Source of the DNA: Erodium maritimum
Taxonomy: Eukaryota > Streptophyta > Magnoliopsida > Geraniales > Geraniaceae
NCBI GenBank assembly: GCA_963921825.1
Contig: OY997592.1
Coordinates: 60,904,336 to 60,968,335 of the forward strand
Reading direction: 5' to 3'
Length of the DNA: 64,000 nucleotides
Made by a program: the position numbers and the translations under genes
In this document: piece by piece, positions 29,084 to 40,094 of the stretch
Numbering within the stretch: the stretch's first letter is position 1
Layout of the letters: each line of letters begins with the position of its first letter
The notes under the pieces: model-generated
Seen by the model: only the letters and a program-made list of their open reading frames with translations
What the model was told of the DNA's origin: nothing
Database searches by the model: none

Positions 29084-29090
29084 TATAAAT
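29084..29090 (+). promoter_or_regulatory. TATA box of the Pong-like transposase gene
   Basis: TATAAAT within 'ccctataaatac', 83 bp before the transposase ATG. The same context occurs in the neighbouring element at 31925-31931. Confidence 0.65.
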
Positions 29091-29172
29091 ACACAACCTC
29101 ATTCCTCATTTTTCTCACACCATTCTCTACTTTCACTCTTTCATAATCACTTCCTACTTGCTATTTTTGAAA

Positions 29173-30579
29173 ATGTCCGACGACGAGGTTATGTCCGACG
29201 CTGAGGAGATGACGTACGAGGAGCTGGCTCCCCGGATGCCGACGCATGCGGAGATGGCAGCCCAACTGCCGACATATGAGGAGATGGCAGCCCAAATGCG
29301 GCCAGTTGAGCGACGATTCTGGCGGATGATGGAGAGGCACATGCAGAGAGTAATGCCAAGGGTCCAGAGGGCCATCCGTGGGGAACCAATGCGCCGAGAG
29401 ATTAACAGAAATCGTGCGGAAGCCCACATCCAATTGATGGCGAACTATTTTGACGAACAACCCCTATATGGCCCTGAAATGTTCAGGCGTCGGTTCCGTA
29501 TGTGCATACCACTTTTCCAACGGATTATGAACGCGGTGAAGGCTCACGACCCTTACTTCATTGGATGGAGGCGCGACGCTGCCTCACGGTCGGGCTTATC
29601 AACGGAGCAGAAGTGCACCGCCGCTATACGGATGCTTGCGTATGGGTTCTCGGCCGATTCATTGGACAAAACTCTGCGCATTGGGGTAAGCACCATACTT
29701 GAATGTTTACGTAAGTTTTGCAAGGCCATCATTGAGGTATTCGAAGCCGAGTACGAGCGTACACCCACACCGGCTGACATGGACCGCTTACTCCGAGAAG
29801 GGTACAACCGAGGGTTTCCCGGAATGGCGGGGAGTCTTGACTGTATGCATTGGACGTAGAAGAACTGCCCAACCGAAGAACAGGGAGCCCATGGACGGGG
29901 AAGTCACCACGGGGACAAGACGATTATGCTTGAAGTTGTAGCGTCCCGTGATTTATGGATTTGGCATGCATTTTTCGGGATGGCTGGATCGAACAACGAC
30001 ATCAACGTCCTCAACCACAACCACCTATTCCAAGACGCTTACTACGACCGTGATCTAGCTGTGGAGTACGAGATCAACAGGCATCGGTACGACCGACCTT
30101 ATTACTTGGTGGACGGCATTTACCCATCATGGGCACGGTTCGTGAAGACTATTCGGCATCCCTTCGAGCCCAAAGAGAGTTTGTTTGCTAAATGCCAAGA
30201 AGGTGCTCGAAAAGATATTGAAAGGGCTTTTGGAGTACTTCAAGCAAGGTGGCACATCATTTCCCGTCCCGCTCAGTGTTGGAGAGCAGACTTTTTGGCT
30301 GATATCATGCACACTTGCATAATTCTACACAACATGATTGTAGAGGATGAGCGCGACTGGTACGAGTATGGGGAGGAGGAGTTGTTGTGGGCGCAACCTC
30401 CATAAATGCCGAATTGGACACCACCGGAACGATGGCACCACGGAGGGTCATTGGAATACCAGCAACGAGTTGATTGTCAACAAAGTGTCCTAAATCCTGA
30501 GACCCACCATCAACTACAAAATGATCTTATGGAGCACTTATGGGGTCTATATGGAGCTGGTTTCCATGACGACGAGTAG
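29173..30579 (+). pseudogene. Pong-like (HARBI1/Plant_tran) DDE transposase with two stops
   Basis: A 468-codon frame runs from ATG 29173 to TAG 30577-30579 and is broken only by a TAG at 29857-29859 and a TAA at 30403-30405, both in frame with no indel. Family features are an acidic N-terminus, a helix-turn-helix-like region, catalytic Asp in SLDCMHW, the FFGMAGSNNDINVL block, catalytic Asp in LVDGIYP, Glu in DIERAFGVLQARW, and CIILHNMIVEDER. At MHW-x-KNCP the family has a Trp, so the TAG most likely arose from TGG by one transition. The enzyme would cut and paste the element together with a Myb-like partner. It is probably dead but only lightly damaged. Confidence 0.92.
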
Positions 30580-30936
30580 TCGTTTGTGCTCTTAGAGCTG
30601 ATTTTTTTGGTGTTGTATTAAAAGGGGTTGAATAAAATTAGAAGTTCATTTATATTTGTGTTGAATTTATTTATTAATTATTGATTGTCAATACTTATTT
30701 TATTTCCAAAATTGTTTAAATTATAAACAATTTATACAGTTTCTGATAACGAATTAAATAAAACAGGAAAATATCAAATAATAATCCAGTCATCACTGTT
30801 CTGCACTCCCAGGGCCTCAGAGGTCCTTGTTGTAGAACACCCACTTTTCTGCACTCCCACTCCCTAACTTTTGTCCAGTCAGCACAAGAGCCTCAGGGTC
30901 AGGGCCTCACCCAGGGCCGTTCTGTTGTACATGCAA

Positions 30937-31651
30937 ATTTACTTTATTATAAATAACCAGAGCAAATTTGCATTTGGGTTCTTTAAATTAATTGTTTACC
31001 TTCATTTAGAATAATCTTCACCACCAAATTAATAAAAATTATTATTCATATTATTCTAAAATATGAATTTAAAAAATAACAACATATAATTTCTTGTGAT
31101 GTAAAATTCCAATGAAAAAAAAAATCATAATTTAATAGGTTATGTTGATCTATGTAGTTTGTTTTTGTTAGATTTAATCTTGTTTTCAATGTCACCTTCT
31201 CACCCTCTCATCTTTCTAGAGCCTCATCCATGGAATGCCTTCAAAGCAATACCAAAACAATAAACCAAAACTTGGAAATGAGATGGAAGATACCTATCTT
31301 TGTGTGAAAGTCGAAGTTTGAATAGATTAGGTTTGACTGAAAAGAAGAAATGAGTAAGGTTAAATCAACCACTCACACTCACTGTGACACACACTACAGG
31401 AAGGTTCTTGCAACTTGCATTTCTATTTGTTAATGCACGTGCTTTGTTTTTGGCTTATTCTAACCTTTGACCATTCCACATCCTCTAAAGTCAAAAAGGG
31501 CCTTCTCTTCATCATAACTACTAAATTGCCCCTCAAATTGCTATTGCACACCAAATCCGATGTATCATGTTAATTTGATGCTCTTGTTGATGATGCCATA
31601 CCAGCCGTAGTAATTCTAAAACATTGGATTTGATGTAATACAAATGTGTTA
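30937..31651. other. AT-rich spacer between the two Pong-like elements
   Basis: No gene, RNA gene or clear transposon end is visible. A 'cacactacaggaa' string near 31390 resembles a CACTA-type end but has no partner. Confidence 0.5.
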
Positions 31652-31924
31652 GAGCAAACACAACGGCCTGGCCCTCGGACCCGATCCGCGCGTTCGCGGT
31701 CCGTGGGACGCGGGCCGTCTCACTGTGGGACGGTTTTCACGCGGGCCGGGCCGCAGGACTCGGCCCTCGTCCCTCGCTTGCGGGCCGGGCGCGCGTCCCT
31801 CACCCTTCGTCCCTGGCTCGCTCCCGTCCTCTCGCGTGGCGACACGTGGCAGCCCAAATCCGATCGTTTGACAACGGTCGGTAACGGCTCTTTTTTTTAA
31901 TTAAATTTAAAACAATTTAAACCC

Positions 31925-31931
31925 TATAAAT
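31925..31931 (+). promoter_or_regulatory. TATA box of the Myb-like transposon gene
   Basis: TATAAAT in 'accctataaatact', about 97 bp before the ATG at 32028, in the same context as the TATA box at 29084. Confidence 0.6.
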
Positions 31932-32027
31932 ACTCCAACCCCAACCTCATTTTTTCCACACCTATTTTTCAATTTCACTCTCCCATTCCCACATTCTACT
32001 CTCTCATTTCAAATATTTTCGTGAAAA

Positions 32028-33585
32028 ATGTCGGGCGACGCAGGGTCCTGTGCACAATCAGCTGGTGACGAAGTCAGATTCAGCCCCGACGAACTAGCAC
32101 GGAATTTGCAAGACATTCTAACGGACCCTCGTGATAACTCCGCTTTCACACGCCATACTAGCAACCGGGTTCGAGCTCAAGTAAGTGCAAACTAATTTTT
32201 TATTTATTGTACTTTTTTTATTAATTTGTTGTATTTATTTAATTCATTTATTGTATTTTATTTAAGTCATTTATTGTATTTATTTAATTCATTGATTGTA
32301 TTTTATTTAATTAATTTATTGTATTTATTTAATTCATTTATTGTATTTCTTTTGATTCATTTTTATTGTATTTATTTAAATCATTTATTGTATTAATTTA
32401 TTGTTTAAGGCAATTCCGTCCACAACAATTCCAAATGGCGTCAGGGTTCCAAATCCCGCCACAATTTGGAATGAACCCACAAGGGTTCCAGATGCCACAA
32501 GGGTTCCAGCTTCCACCACAATACTTCAACTACGACGACCACCCACTACCCGACGTAGTCGTCCCCCGACCATCCTCTGACGGATCTTCCCAATGACAAC
32601 GACGACCCCGAGTAGCACAGCAGGATCCGCGGTTATTCACCAAGGAGGAAGACATACACCTCATAGACTGCTGGCTGAGTACTACAAAAGACGCGATCAA
32701 GGGAAACTCTCAAGCCGGAAACACATGCTGGTGCACTATTGAGAGGAAGTACAACTCGAGGGGAGGTCACCGCCATCACGACTGGACTTCTCTTAAGAAA
32801 CGTTGGGCCAGAGGCCAGTCGCAGACAAGGAGGTTCCTCGGTTATCTGAAGACCTCCAAGGCCGAGTACATGTGGGCAGCTATAAAGAAGGAAGACAGAC
32901 CGAGTGACCACCCAACAAATTTTGACCTGGATCAGTGGGTTGCGAAGCTCGAGGGAAATAACAAGTTCGCTGCTGAGGAAGGCACAATGGGTAATGTCCG
33001 CCAACTATAAGCACGCCAACAACAACAACGCTTGGATGAGGATGGGGCTTATAGCTCAACCCCCCCCCCCCCCCCCCCTCACAAGCACAGGGGACGATTA
33101 CACACCCCTTAGTGGCGAGTCCCAACAACAAGAATGGGAGCTTCTGATCACAACGAGGGGACTGACGTCCCTCTCAACGACACCCCCCCTCTCATGAGGC
33201 CGATGAGAGTCCCCCTCAACCAACTCGTCGAACGCGACCGCAAGGAAAGAAGGCAGTGAAGGCATCAAAAAAGGAGAGTGTCCTCACGGCCCAAATGACT
33301 GCCTTCGCGGAGATGGAACGTGTACGGAAGGAGATGGAACGTGTATGGCAGGAACGCCATGCAGAAAGGACCCGCATGATACATAAGATAACTAAAAAGT
33401 GGGAAGCAAACATGGCCTTCTACATGATATTGAGGAATATTGATACCTCCAACCACACCGAAGAAGATTTGGAAGACCACAAGGCGTGCAAGGCCCGAAC
33501 GCGAAGAGTCTTGGATGCTCTTGAAGGTGAACTTGACGATCTTCGACGACAACAACTACCTCCGGATGTCGAACCACCACAATGA
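32028..33585 (+). pseudogene. Pong-type ORF1: Myb/SANT-like protein with NAM-associated C-terminus
   Basis: In Pong elements this protein binds the ends and works with the transposase. A first exon (ATG 32028) ends at a GT donor at 32181. After an AT-rich intron, coding resumes near 32410 with a Gln/Pro/Phe-rich region, then the Myb/SANT-like domain (FTKEEDIHLIDCWL...KGNSQAGNTCW...RKYN), which carries a TGA at 32594-32596 and a TAA near 33007. A 19-C run at 33060-33078 lies where the frame changes. The coiled NAM-associated region (33256-33585, MERVRKEMERVWQE) follows in another frame. The stops and frameshift make it non-functional. The exact intron border is uncertain because phases do not match. 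Confidence 0.8.
33060..33078. repeat. 19-base poly-C tract in the Myb-like ORF
   Basis: Nineteen C in a row, at the point where the reading frame of the Myb-like ORF changes. Confidence 0.95.
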
Positions 33586-33989
33586 TTCTTGAGCATGTAT
33601 TTTTTTTGTGGGTTGTATTAAAAGGGGGTCAATAAAAGGTCAAGTTCATTTTTATTCTTGTTAAATGTATTTATTATTTTTTTATTGTCATTAATTACTT
33701 TTTTCACATTTGTTTATATTTTAAATAATTTAAACGGTTTCTCGTGAAGAATTAAATAAAACAACAAAATATCAATTAATTAACAACTCAGCATCCAGTC
33801 AACACAAGGGCCTCAGCCCTAGGGATTCACCAAGGGTCTCTCATTGCAAAACACCCACTATTCTGAGTCCATAGGGCCTCACTTTTGTCCAGTCAGCACA
33901 AGGGACTCAGGGCCAGGGCCTCACCCAGGGCCTTTCCATTGTACATGCTCTTATGTTACCCACAATTCAGTAAATGTATTTCCGATGAT

Positions 33990-34460
33990 AATTACTTTCT
34001 TTTTGTTGAAGTACCGATGATAACTTCCACTACTGCTGATTTGATTTTGGCAGACGGATAGTATTCATTGTTTAGACCATCATATTCGTCAGTCAAATTT
34101 CATGCTAATGGATGTATTCGTCGTTTAAGACTCGTCGGTAATATTACGTGGCCTAAGATTTGGACTAATGGACCAAAGTGTGCGTCGAGAAGGTTATTTC
34201 TTCAGCCACAAATGACTTCGGTTGTTGAAGTATCTCACCTTTCCGACGAATAATATTTGTTGTTGAAGTATTTGACCTTTCCGATGGATGTTATCCGTTA
34301 AGGAATTATTTCACATTTCTGACGGATGTTATCTGTTGTTGAAGGATTTAACCTTTTCAATGGATGTTATCCGTTGCTAACGTTTTGACACATCCGATGG
34401 ATGCTTTCTGTTGTTAAAGTTCTGTGTCGAGTGCACTTAACCGATGAATTGCATCCGTCA
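33990..34460. repeat. Array of about ten degenerate 'gatggatgttatccgttgttg' units
   Basis: Variants of 'ccgacggatgttatccgttgttgaag' recur about every 35-60 bp, some inverted. Such arrays are typical of the subterminal regions of CACTA (En/Spm) transposons. The outer terminus (CACTA...) was not identified. Confidence 0.6.
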
Positions 34461-35960
34461 GGAAAATTATAACCTGAATAAAAAAAAATTGAACTACAGC
34501 ACCCAAACGTACATATTGCCTATATGTACATGTTATAAAAATCCAACAACATTGTATAAACAGAAAATGTCACAACCATTTCAGTAAGCAGTCAATCAAT
34601 TATTGCTTGCTGAGATGCTTGCAAGGTAGCCCTTTGTAGGACAAGTCTTTCCTCCAACTATATGTTGCTCCTCCATAATCTAGGAGATTTTTGTCTGCTG
34701 TTTAAGAATGCGAGCATTCAACACTTCTATCTCCTCAAAGGATCTTACAGACCTCCCACTATAACAATCACCACCCTTCATCTCTCTTACCGTTGGGAGC
34801 TTCACCGCCTTCTTGAGGTCGGATTTTAATCGTCTCTTATATCTTTTCTACATGACTTGTTGGATGAGGGATAGCTCTTGCTCCACAATCATCGACGTCA
34901 CAGAAGGGGACGAATCCTCGCACTCGGTCACCTGTGACGCCATGTACTTTTCTCGGGCTTCCTCCACAATTATTTTGGCTTCTACCTGAGATACAACGAG
35001 AAGTTTGAATGAGACTTAGGAAAACATAATATAATAAACCTAAAATTCTATCCACATTACTAAAACAACAATAAAATTTAATGAAAGCAATATACACCAC
35101 TCGTTCAACGTTCGTTATGTTTAGGTCACCAAATTTGTGGTAAGCCTCGATGTATGCGACGTAGTGTCGAAGTAGTGATGATCATTTACACTAGTCTCGG
35201 CCTCGGTCACGTAGTGTCTTACTACCCTCGTGGTGAGAGGACTTGTTCTTATCCCGAAATGTCTTTTCACCCTTGCTCAAGGCCTACAATATATATGTTT
35301 TGATTTTGTGATCAAAACAAAGCATTTGCTCTATGTCTGAGGAACTTGTATCTCGTCAGGAAGATGTCAATTGATACGTCATGACAATAGTGTCAATTGA
35401 TATAAAAGTTAGTATAGTTAATATTACATTAAAATGTCTCTATATCCATATAAAAGGTGTAGAGATTAATATGACTAATTTTTTTTAAAAATAGGCGACG
35501 ATGTATTTTGTTAATCTTGTCAACCAACAGTAACATAAACTAGGTCTGGGACTCCCGTAGGTGCCCGGTGCTCTTGGACCCATAGAAACCATCTAATTTT
35601 CATCTTAGACAATCATAAAAAATTCCAACGTCCTACCATCAACAAAACATAAATCCAAAACAGAAAAAAAAAAAACAACCAAAAATGCAGCAAACAAATA
35701 AGCAGAAAAAAATACGATGATGCTCTCTTGCTCCGCCTAAAACGGCCAATTGAGCCTGGCCCCGAATCATGGGGTAGGCCACCAATCATCTACCACCCCA
35801 GCCCCAGGCCAACTCATGGCTCTTGTGGGGATGTTTTGCAGTCCTCGCCTGTTGAAAGTCGTCATCCTCGATAGGAACGACGACCTCTTCGTCTTCATCA
35901 TTATCGTTGGCGTCTAGTTAAAATGCCCTCATCTGGTCTAGAAGTGCGGCACTAGGTTTG
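34461..35960 (-). mobile_element. Decayed transposon, probably CACTA type
   Basis: On the minus strand, short broken frames between 35960 and 34600 read charged helical stretches (for example VEEAREKYMASQ near 34960) with several stops. They resemble the C-terminal part of plant En/Spm-type proteins. The adjacent repeat array supports that reading. No catalytic domain is recognisable, so the class is tentative. Confidence 0.4.
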
Positions 35961-36602
35961 GATCCAGTGTCAAAGGAGGTCCCGACCAAGTAACCTCTTG
36001 AGACAAGATCAGACCATCCTGAGTCGGAATGGGCTTTCCTTCCCTTGCATACAATGTCAGTACATACGGCTCAGTGGTCGGTTGCAATCGCCCTTATCAC
36101 GAAAGGAGACGCGGTGACATGGTGGCTCTGTTTGTGTCTCTGGCCGGAGATGCGCAATCAAAACACTGTGGGATTGGAGTCATGGAAAAGGGGGTGATGG
36201 TACGTTATCGAAGAAAGAAGAGAGCAGTGATAGCAACGGCTACATGAGAGTAAATTGTAAACCTTAATTATCTCTAAAGAGAAAACTCAAAACCAGTCTC
36301 TAAACTCATGTAATTGATTAATACAACTACTTACACTCATCGTTAAAGTTAGTTATTATATGACAACGTCAATCCATCGATTTTTATCGTGTCAATCTAA
36401 CTCATTTATACAAAAGAGTAGTTTATACAAAAATGTAATGTCATCTAATGAATCTTCTCCAAGTTGAGACTGGTCTATTCTTTTTTTTAGAATAGCTAAA
36501 ATGATTGTTGAGTTGACTTAAACTTTGGAGCCAACTCAGTGAGTGGCACACTTGCAAATAGATCTCATCCCAAGTGCCATTGCTCACACCCAATAAAAGA
36601 TC
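35961..36602. other. Upstream region of HSL3
   Basis: A 72-aa frame at 36029-36247 has no recognisable domain and is probably transposon-derived. The rest is AT-rich and should hold the promoter. Confidence 0.4.
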
Positions 36603-36608
36603 CTATAA
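36603..36608 (+). promoter_or_regulatory. TATA-like box of HSL3
   Basis: 'ctataaaca' at 36602-36610 lies about 110 bp before the start codon, which suits a leader of about 80 bases. Confidence 0.5.
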
Positions 36609-36715
36609 ACACCATTTTCGACTCAGCCTGCCAAATTTGAAAACTGGCTCGTTTGTCTCTAGATTTTTCCCGGCAAGACTAACACCACCGGAGCAACTAA
36701 CTGAAACCCCACAAG

Positions 36716-39700
36716 ATGTCTAAACTGCCCCTACCATTACTCATCTTTCTACTATTCTGCGTGCCCTTTGAGGTAATATCTCAATCCTCCGACTCCGAGC
36801 TAGCCATTCTCTTGACGGTCAAGCAACAACTCGGCGATCCAACCACCCTCTCGTCCTGGAACTCGTCCGGCTCCTCGCCGTGTGATTGGCCGGAGATCAC
36901 CTGCGTAGGCGGTGGGGTAACCGGGGTTTCACTCCGAGACAAAAACATCACCGTCGAAGGCTTCCCGGCGGCCATCTGCGAGCTCAAGAACCTCACCATT
37001 GTAGATCTCTACAACAACAACATCTACAGTGAATTCCCCAAATCTCTCTACAATTGCTCCAAGATCGAAGCTCTTAATCTCTCTCAGAACTACTTCTCCG
37101 GCCCAATACCCGGCGATATTGACCGGATTTCCTCTCTCCAGTACCTCGACCTGAGCGGCAATAGCTTCTCCGGCCAAATTCCTCCTGCGATCGGCCGGCT
37201 TCCTGAGCTAAAAACCCTTTATCTCCATCAGAGCGAGTACAACGGAACCATCCCGAAAGAGATTGGGGACTTATCCAATCTTGAAACTCTGTATCTGGCC
37301 TTCAACGACAAGTTCTCGCCGGGGGAGATCCCGCCGGGGTTTGGGAAGCTGAAGAAGCTCAAGAGTTTGTGGATGAAAAACACGAACCTGATCGGAGAAA
37401 TTCCCATGAGTTTCGCCAATCTGTCAAGCATGGAGATATTGGATCTTGCGGTGAACAATTTGGTCGGAGAAATTCCTCCGTTCCTGTTTCAGCTCAAGAA
37501 CTTGACCGGAATTTATCTCTTCCACAACTATCTCTCCGGCTCCATCCCAGACTCCATTGAAGCCCTCAATTTGGCTCAAATCGATCTCTCCATGAACAAT
37601 TTGACTGGAAGCATACCTGAGGTCGTCGGGAGTTTACAGAACTTGGATTCTTTGATTCTGTATATGAATCAGTTAACCGGTGAGGTTCCGGCGAGCATAG
37701 GCTTGCTTCCAAAGATGACAGATTTTAGGGTTTTCAGCAACAGATTGAGCGGGATTTTGCCTCCAGAGCTGGGTTCTAATTCCAAGCTTGAAGCTTTCGA
37801 GGTGTCAGACAATCAATTCTTCGGTCAGTTACCGGCAAACATCTGTGCCGGTGGGGTTCTGGAAGGAGTGATTGCTTTCAAGAACAATCTGAGCGGTCCC
37901 TTACCAGCATCACTCGGAAACTGCAATAGTTTGCACTCTGTTCAGCTCTATCAGAACAACTTCTCCGGCGAGATTCCGGCTGGGTTGTGGACGGCAACAA
38001 ATGTATACAGCTTGATGCTGAGCTCCAACTCATTCACAGGCGAGTTCCCTAGGAGATTGGCTTGGAATCTGTCCAGAATAGAGATCAGCAACAACAAGTT
38101 CTCCGGTGAAATACCTGCTAGCATCTCCAAATCTCAGAAGTTGGCTTATCTTGAGGCCAGCAACAACCTCTTTTCTGGTACGCTATCGCCGGAGCTAACC
38201 AAGCTTCCCAGTCTCATAAACTTATTACTTGACGGCAATCAGTTTTCTGGCGAGCTACCATCGGAGATAGCCTCCTGGGACTCTCTAGTTACACTTAATC
38301 TCTCGAGAAACCAATTCACCGGTAGAATCCCAGGAGCTCTAGGTTCTCTTCCTGATCTGATCAACTTAGACCTCTCGGAAAATCAATTTTCCGGCAAAAT
38401 ACCCCCGGAGGTTGGAAAACTGAGGCTTACATTTCTCAATGTCTCTTCCAATCGTCTCTCCGGGAAGATCCCAGACCAGCTTGATAGCATGGCATATGAG
38501 CAAAGCTTCTTGGACAATTTAAATCTCTGTGCTGATACTCCAATAATAAGCCTTCCGAGCTGCTCTGCTAGATTAGCTGGTTCAAACAGATTGTCCTCCA
38601 AGAACCTTGCAATAGTTCTTGTTCTTGCAGTGATTGCTTTCTTGGTCACGGTCTTTTTGACCCTTCTGTTGGCAAGAGACTACCAGAAGAAGAAGAAGAC
38701 CCGAGAGCTCGCGGCATGGAAGCTAACTTCATTTCAGAGATTGAATTTCACAGAAGCAACAATATTATCGAGTTTGACGGATAATAATTTGATCGGAAGT
38801 GGAGGGTCAGGGAAGGTTTACCGGACCACCATCAATCGTTCCGGTGAGTGCCTTGCTGTGAAGAAGATTTGGAGTGCAAGCAAACTGGATCACAACCTGG
38901 AGAAAGAGTTCGTTGCTGAAGTTGAAATCTTGAGCTCAATCCGCCATGCCAACATAGTCAAGCTCATGTGCTGCATTTCAAGCGACAGATCAAAGCTTCT
39001 TGTTTACGAGTACATGGAGAATCAAAGCCTCGATAGATGGCTTCATGGGAAGAAGAGGAAAGCAGCACAATTGGGTACGAATTTGGTTCATGATATTGCA
39101 TTAAATTGGCCAAGAAGATTGGAGATTGCCATAGGAGCTGCTCAAGGTCTATGCTATATGCACCATGACTGCTCTCCTCCAATCATCCACAGAGATGTGA
39201 AGTCAAGTAACATCCTGTTGGATTCAGAGTTCAAGGCAAGGATAGCAGATTTCGGGTTAGCCAAGATCTTGGTGAAGCAAGGAGAGGCCTACACCATGTC
39301 CGCTATTGCAGGATCTTTCGGATACTTAGCCCCAGGTAATAACCAATCTGAAATAACACATTGATATTCAGTATTCACTATCAATTTAACACATAACAAA
39401 ACGGGTTAATTGCATATAGTTATTGCGTATTATACGTCTTTTGCATGTAACTGTCCCTAACTTAAAAACATTATTTACAGCAACCTAAATTTTCAAAAAA
39501 AAAATGCAGACAACTCTTTTTTTTCCAAAATACGTATAGTATGAAATTAACCCTAACATAATTTATTGATTTGAATTTCAGAGTAGGCTTATAGCACAGT
39601 TACTGATATAGCTATCCAGTATAACATAACAAATACATTGTTGATTTGCATTTTCAGAGTATGCTTACACGACAAAAGTGAACGAGAAGATTGATGTGTT

Positions 39701-40094
39701 CAGCTTCGGGGTTGTACTATTGGAGCTAGCAACAGGAAAAGAACCCAACAGTGGAGATGAGAGTATGAACCTGGCAGAGTGGGCATGGCAGCACCATCTA
39801 GAAGGGAAATCGATCACGGAAGCCCTGGATGAGGAAATCAAGGAACCTTGTTACTTGGAAGAAATGAAAACCGTGTTCAAAGTAGGACTTGTATGCACAA
39901 GCACAGTACCTTCCAATCGGCCTACCATGAAGGAGGTTCTGCAGATCCTTAGGGAGTGCAGTCCTAACTACGGGGAGAAGAAGAAGATGGGAAGCGAGTT
40001 TGATGTTGCTCCTCTTCTTGGCGGTGGCACTCACCTGTCCAGCTACAGAAAAAGCAAAAGGGCGACCGAGGAAGATGGAGACAGCTTAGTGTAA
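36716..40094 (+). CDS. HSL3: LRR receptor-like kinase, subfamily XI, HSL3/NUT-like
   Basis: A plasma-membrane receptor kinase. The closest family I know is Arabidopsis AT5G25930 (HSL3/NUT), receptor for CTNIP/SCREW peptides in stress and immune signalling. Two exons (36716-39335, 39658-40094) join in frame to 1018 aa, with the intron in the Glu codon of the APE motif, as is usual for subfamily XI. In order: signal peptide (1-22), N-cap pair in SPCDWPEITC, about 20 LRRs with many NxS/T sites, TM segment (about 630-653), kinase with GSGGSGKVY (about 691), VKK Lys, HRD (about 825), DFG (about 844), APE, and the usual short C-tail. All catalytic residues are present, so it should be an active kinase. 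The intron has a small palindromic insert. Ligand specificity is inferred from similarity only. Confidence 0.93.
39403..39553. mobile_element. Small palindromic MITE in the HSL3 intron
   Basis: Ends GGGTTAATTGCATATAG and GTATGAAATTAACCC are inverted repeats of each other. The element is 151 bp and shares the GGG...CCC style of the other foldback elements. No exact target duplication was found. Confidence 0.5.

Larger units (their letters stand above)
28783..30936 (+). mobile_element. PIF/Pong-like element carrying only the transposase
   Basis: The left end GAGCATGTACAACGG pairs with the right end (...GTTGTACATGC near 30936). The left side is preceded by TAA, but the right target copy is eroded. 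A GC-rich subterminal region with a CACGTGGC box, a TATA box at 29084 and a C/T-rich leader precede one gene, the DDE transposase. Its leader and its 3' region (gttgtattaaaaggggt..., then cctcacccagggcc) match the neighbouring element at 31652-33950. There is no Myb-like ORF. Confidence 0.85.
31649..33953 (+). mobile_element. PIF/Pong-like element (31652-33950) carrying only the Myb-like ORF
   Basis: The element is flanked by TTA on both sides (31649-31651, 33951-33953), the PIF/Harbinger target duplication. Its ends are GAGCAAACACAACGG and CCATTGTACATGCTC. It repeats the plan of the upstream element: GC-rich subterminal DNA, an ACACGTGGC box, 'aacggct', TATA box, leader and 3' tail. The only coding region is the Myb/SANT-like partner protein; the transposase is absent. 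Confidence 0.88.

Noticed and set aside
29157-29172. Upstream ATG (29158) as transposase start
   Set aside because: It adds only five residues in a T-rich leader; the ATG at 29173 starts the acidic N-terminus.
31380-31400. CACTA transposon end (cacactacaggaa)
   Set aside because: No matching inverted end or target duplication was found.
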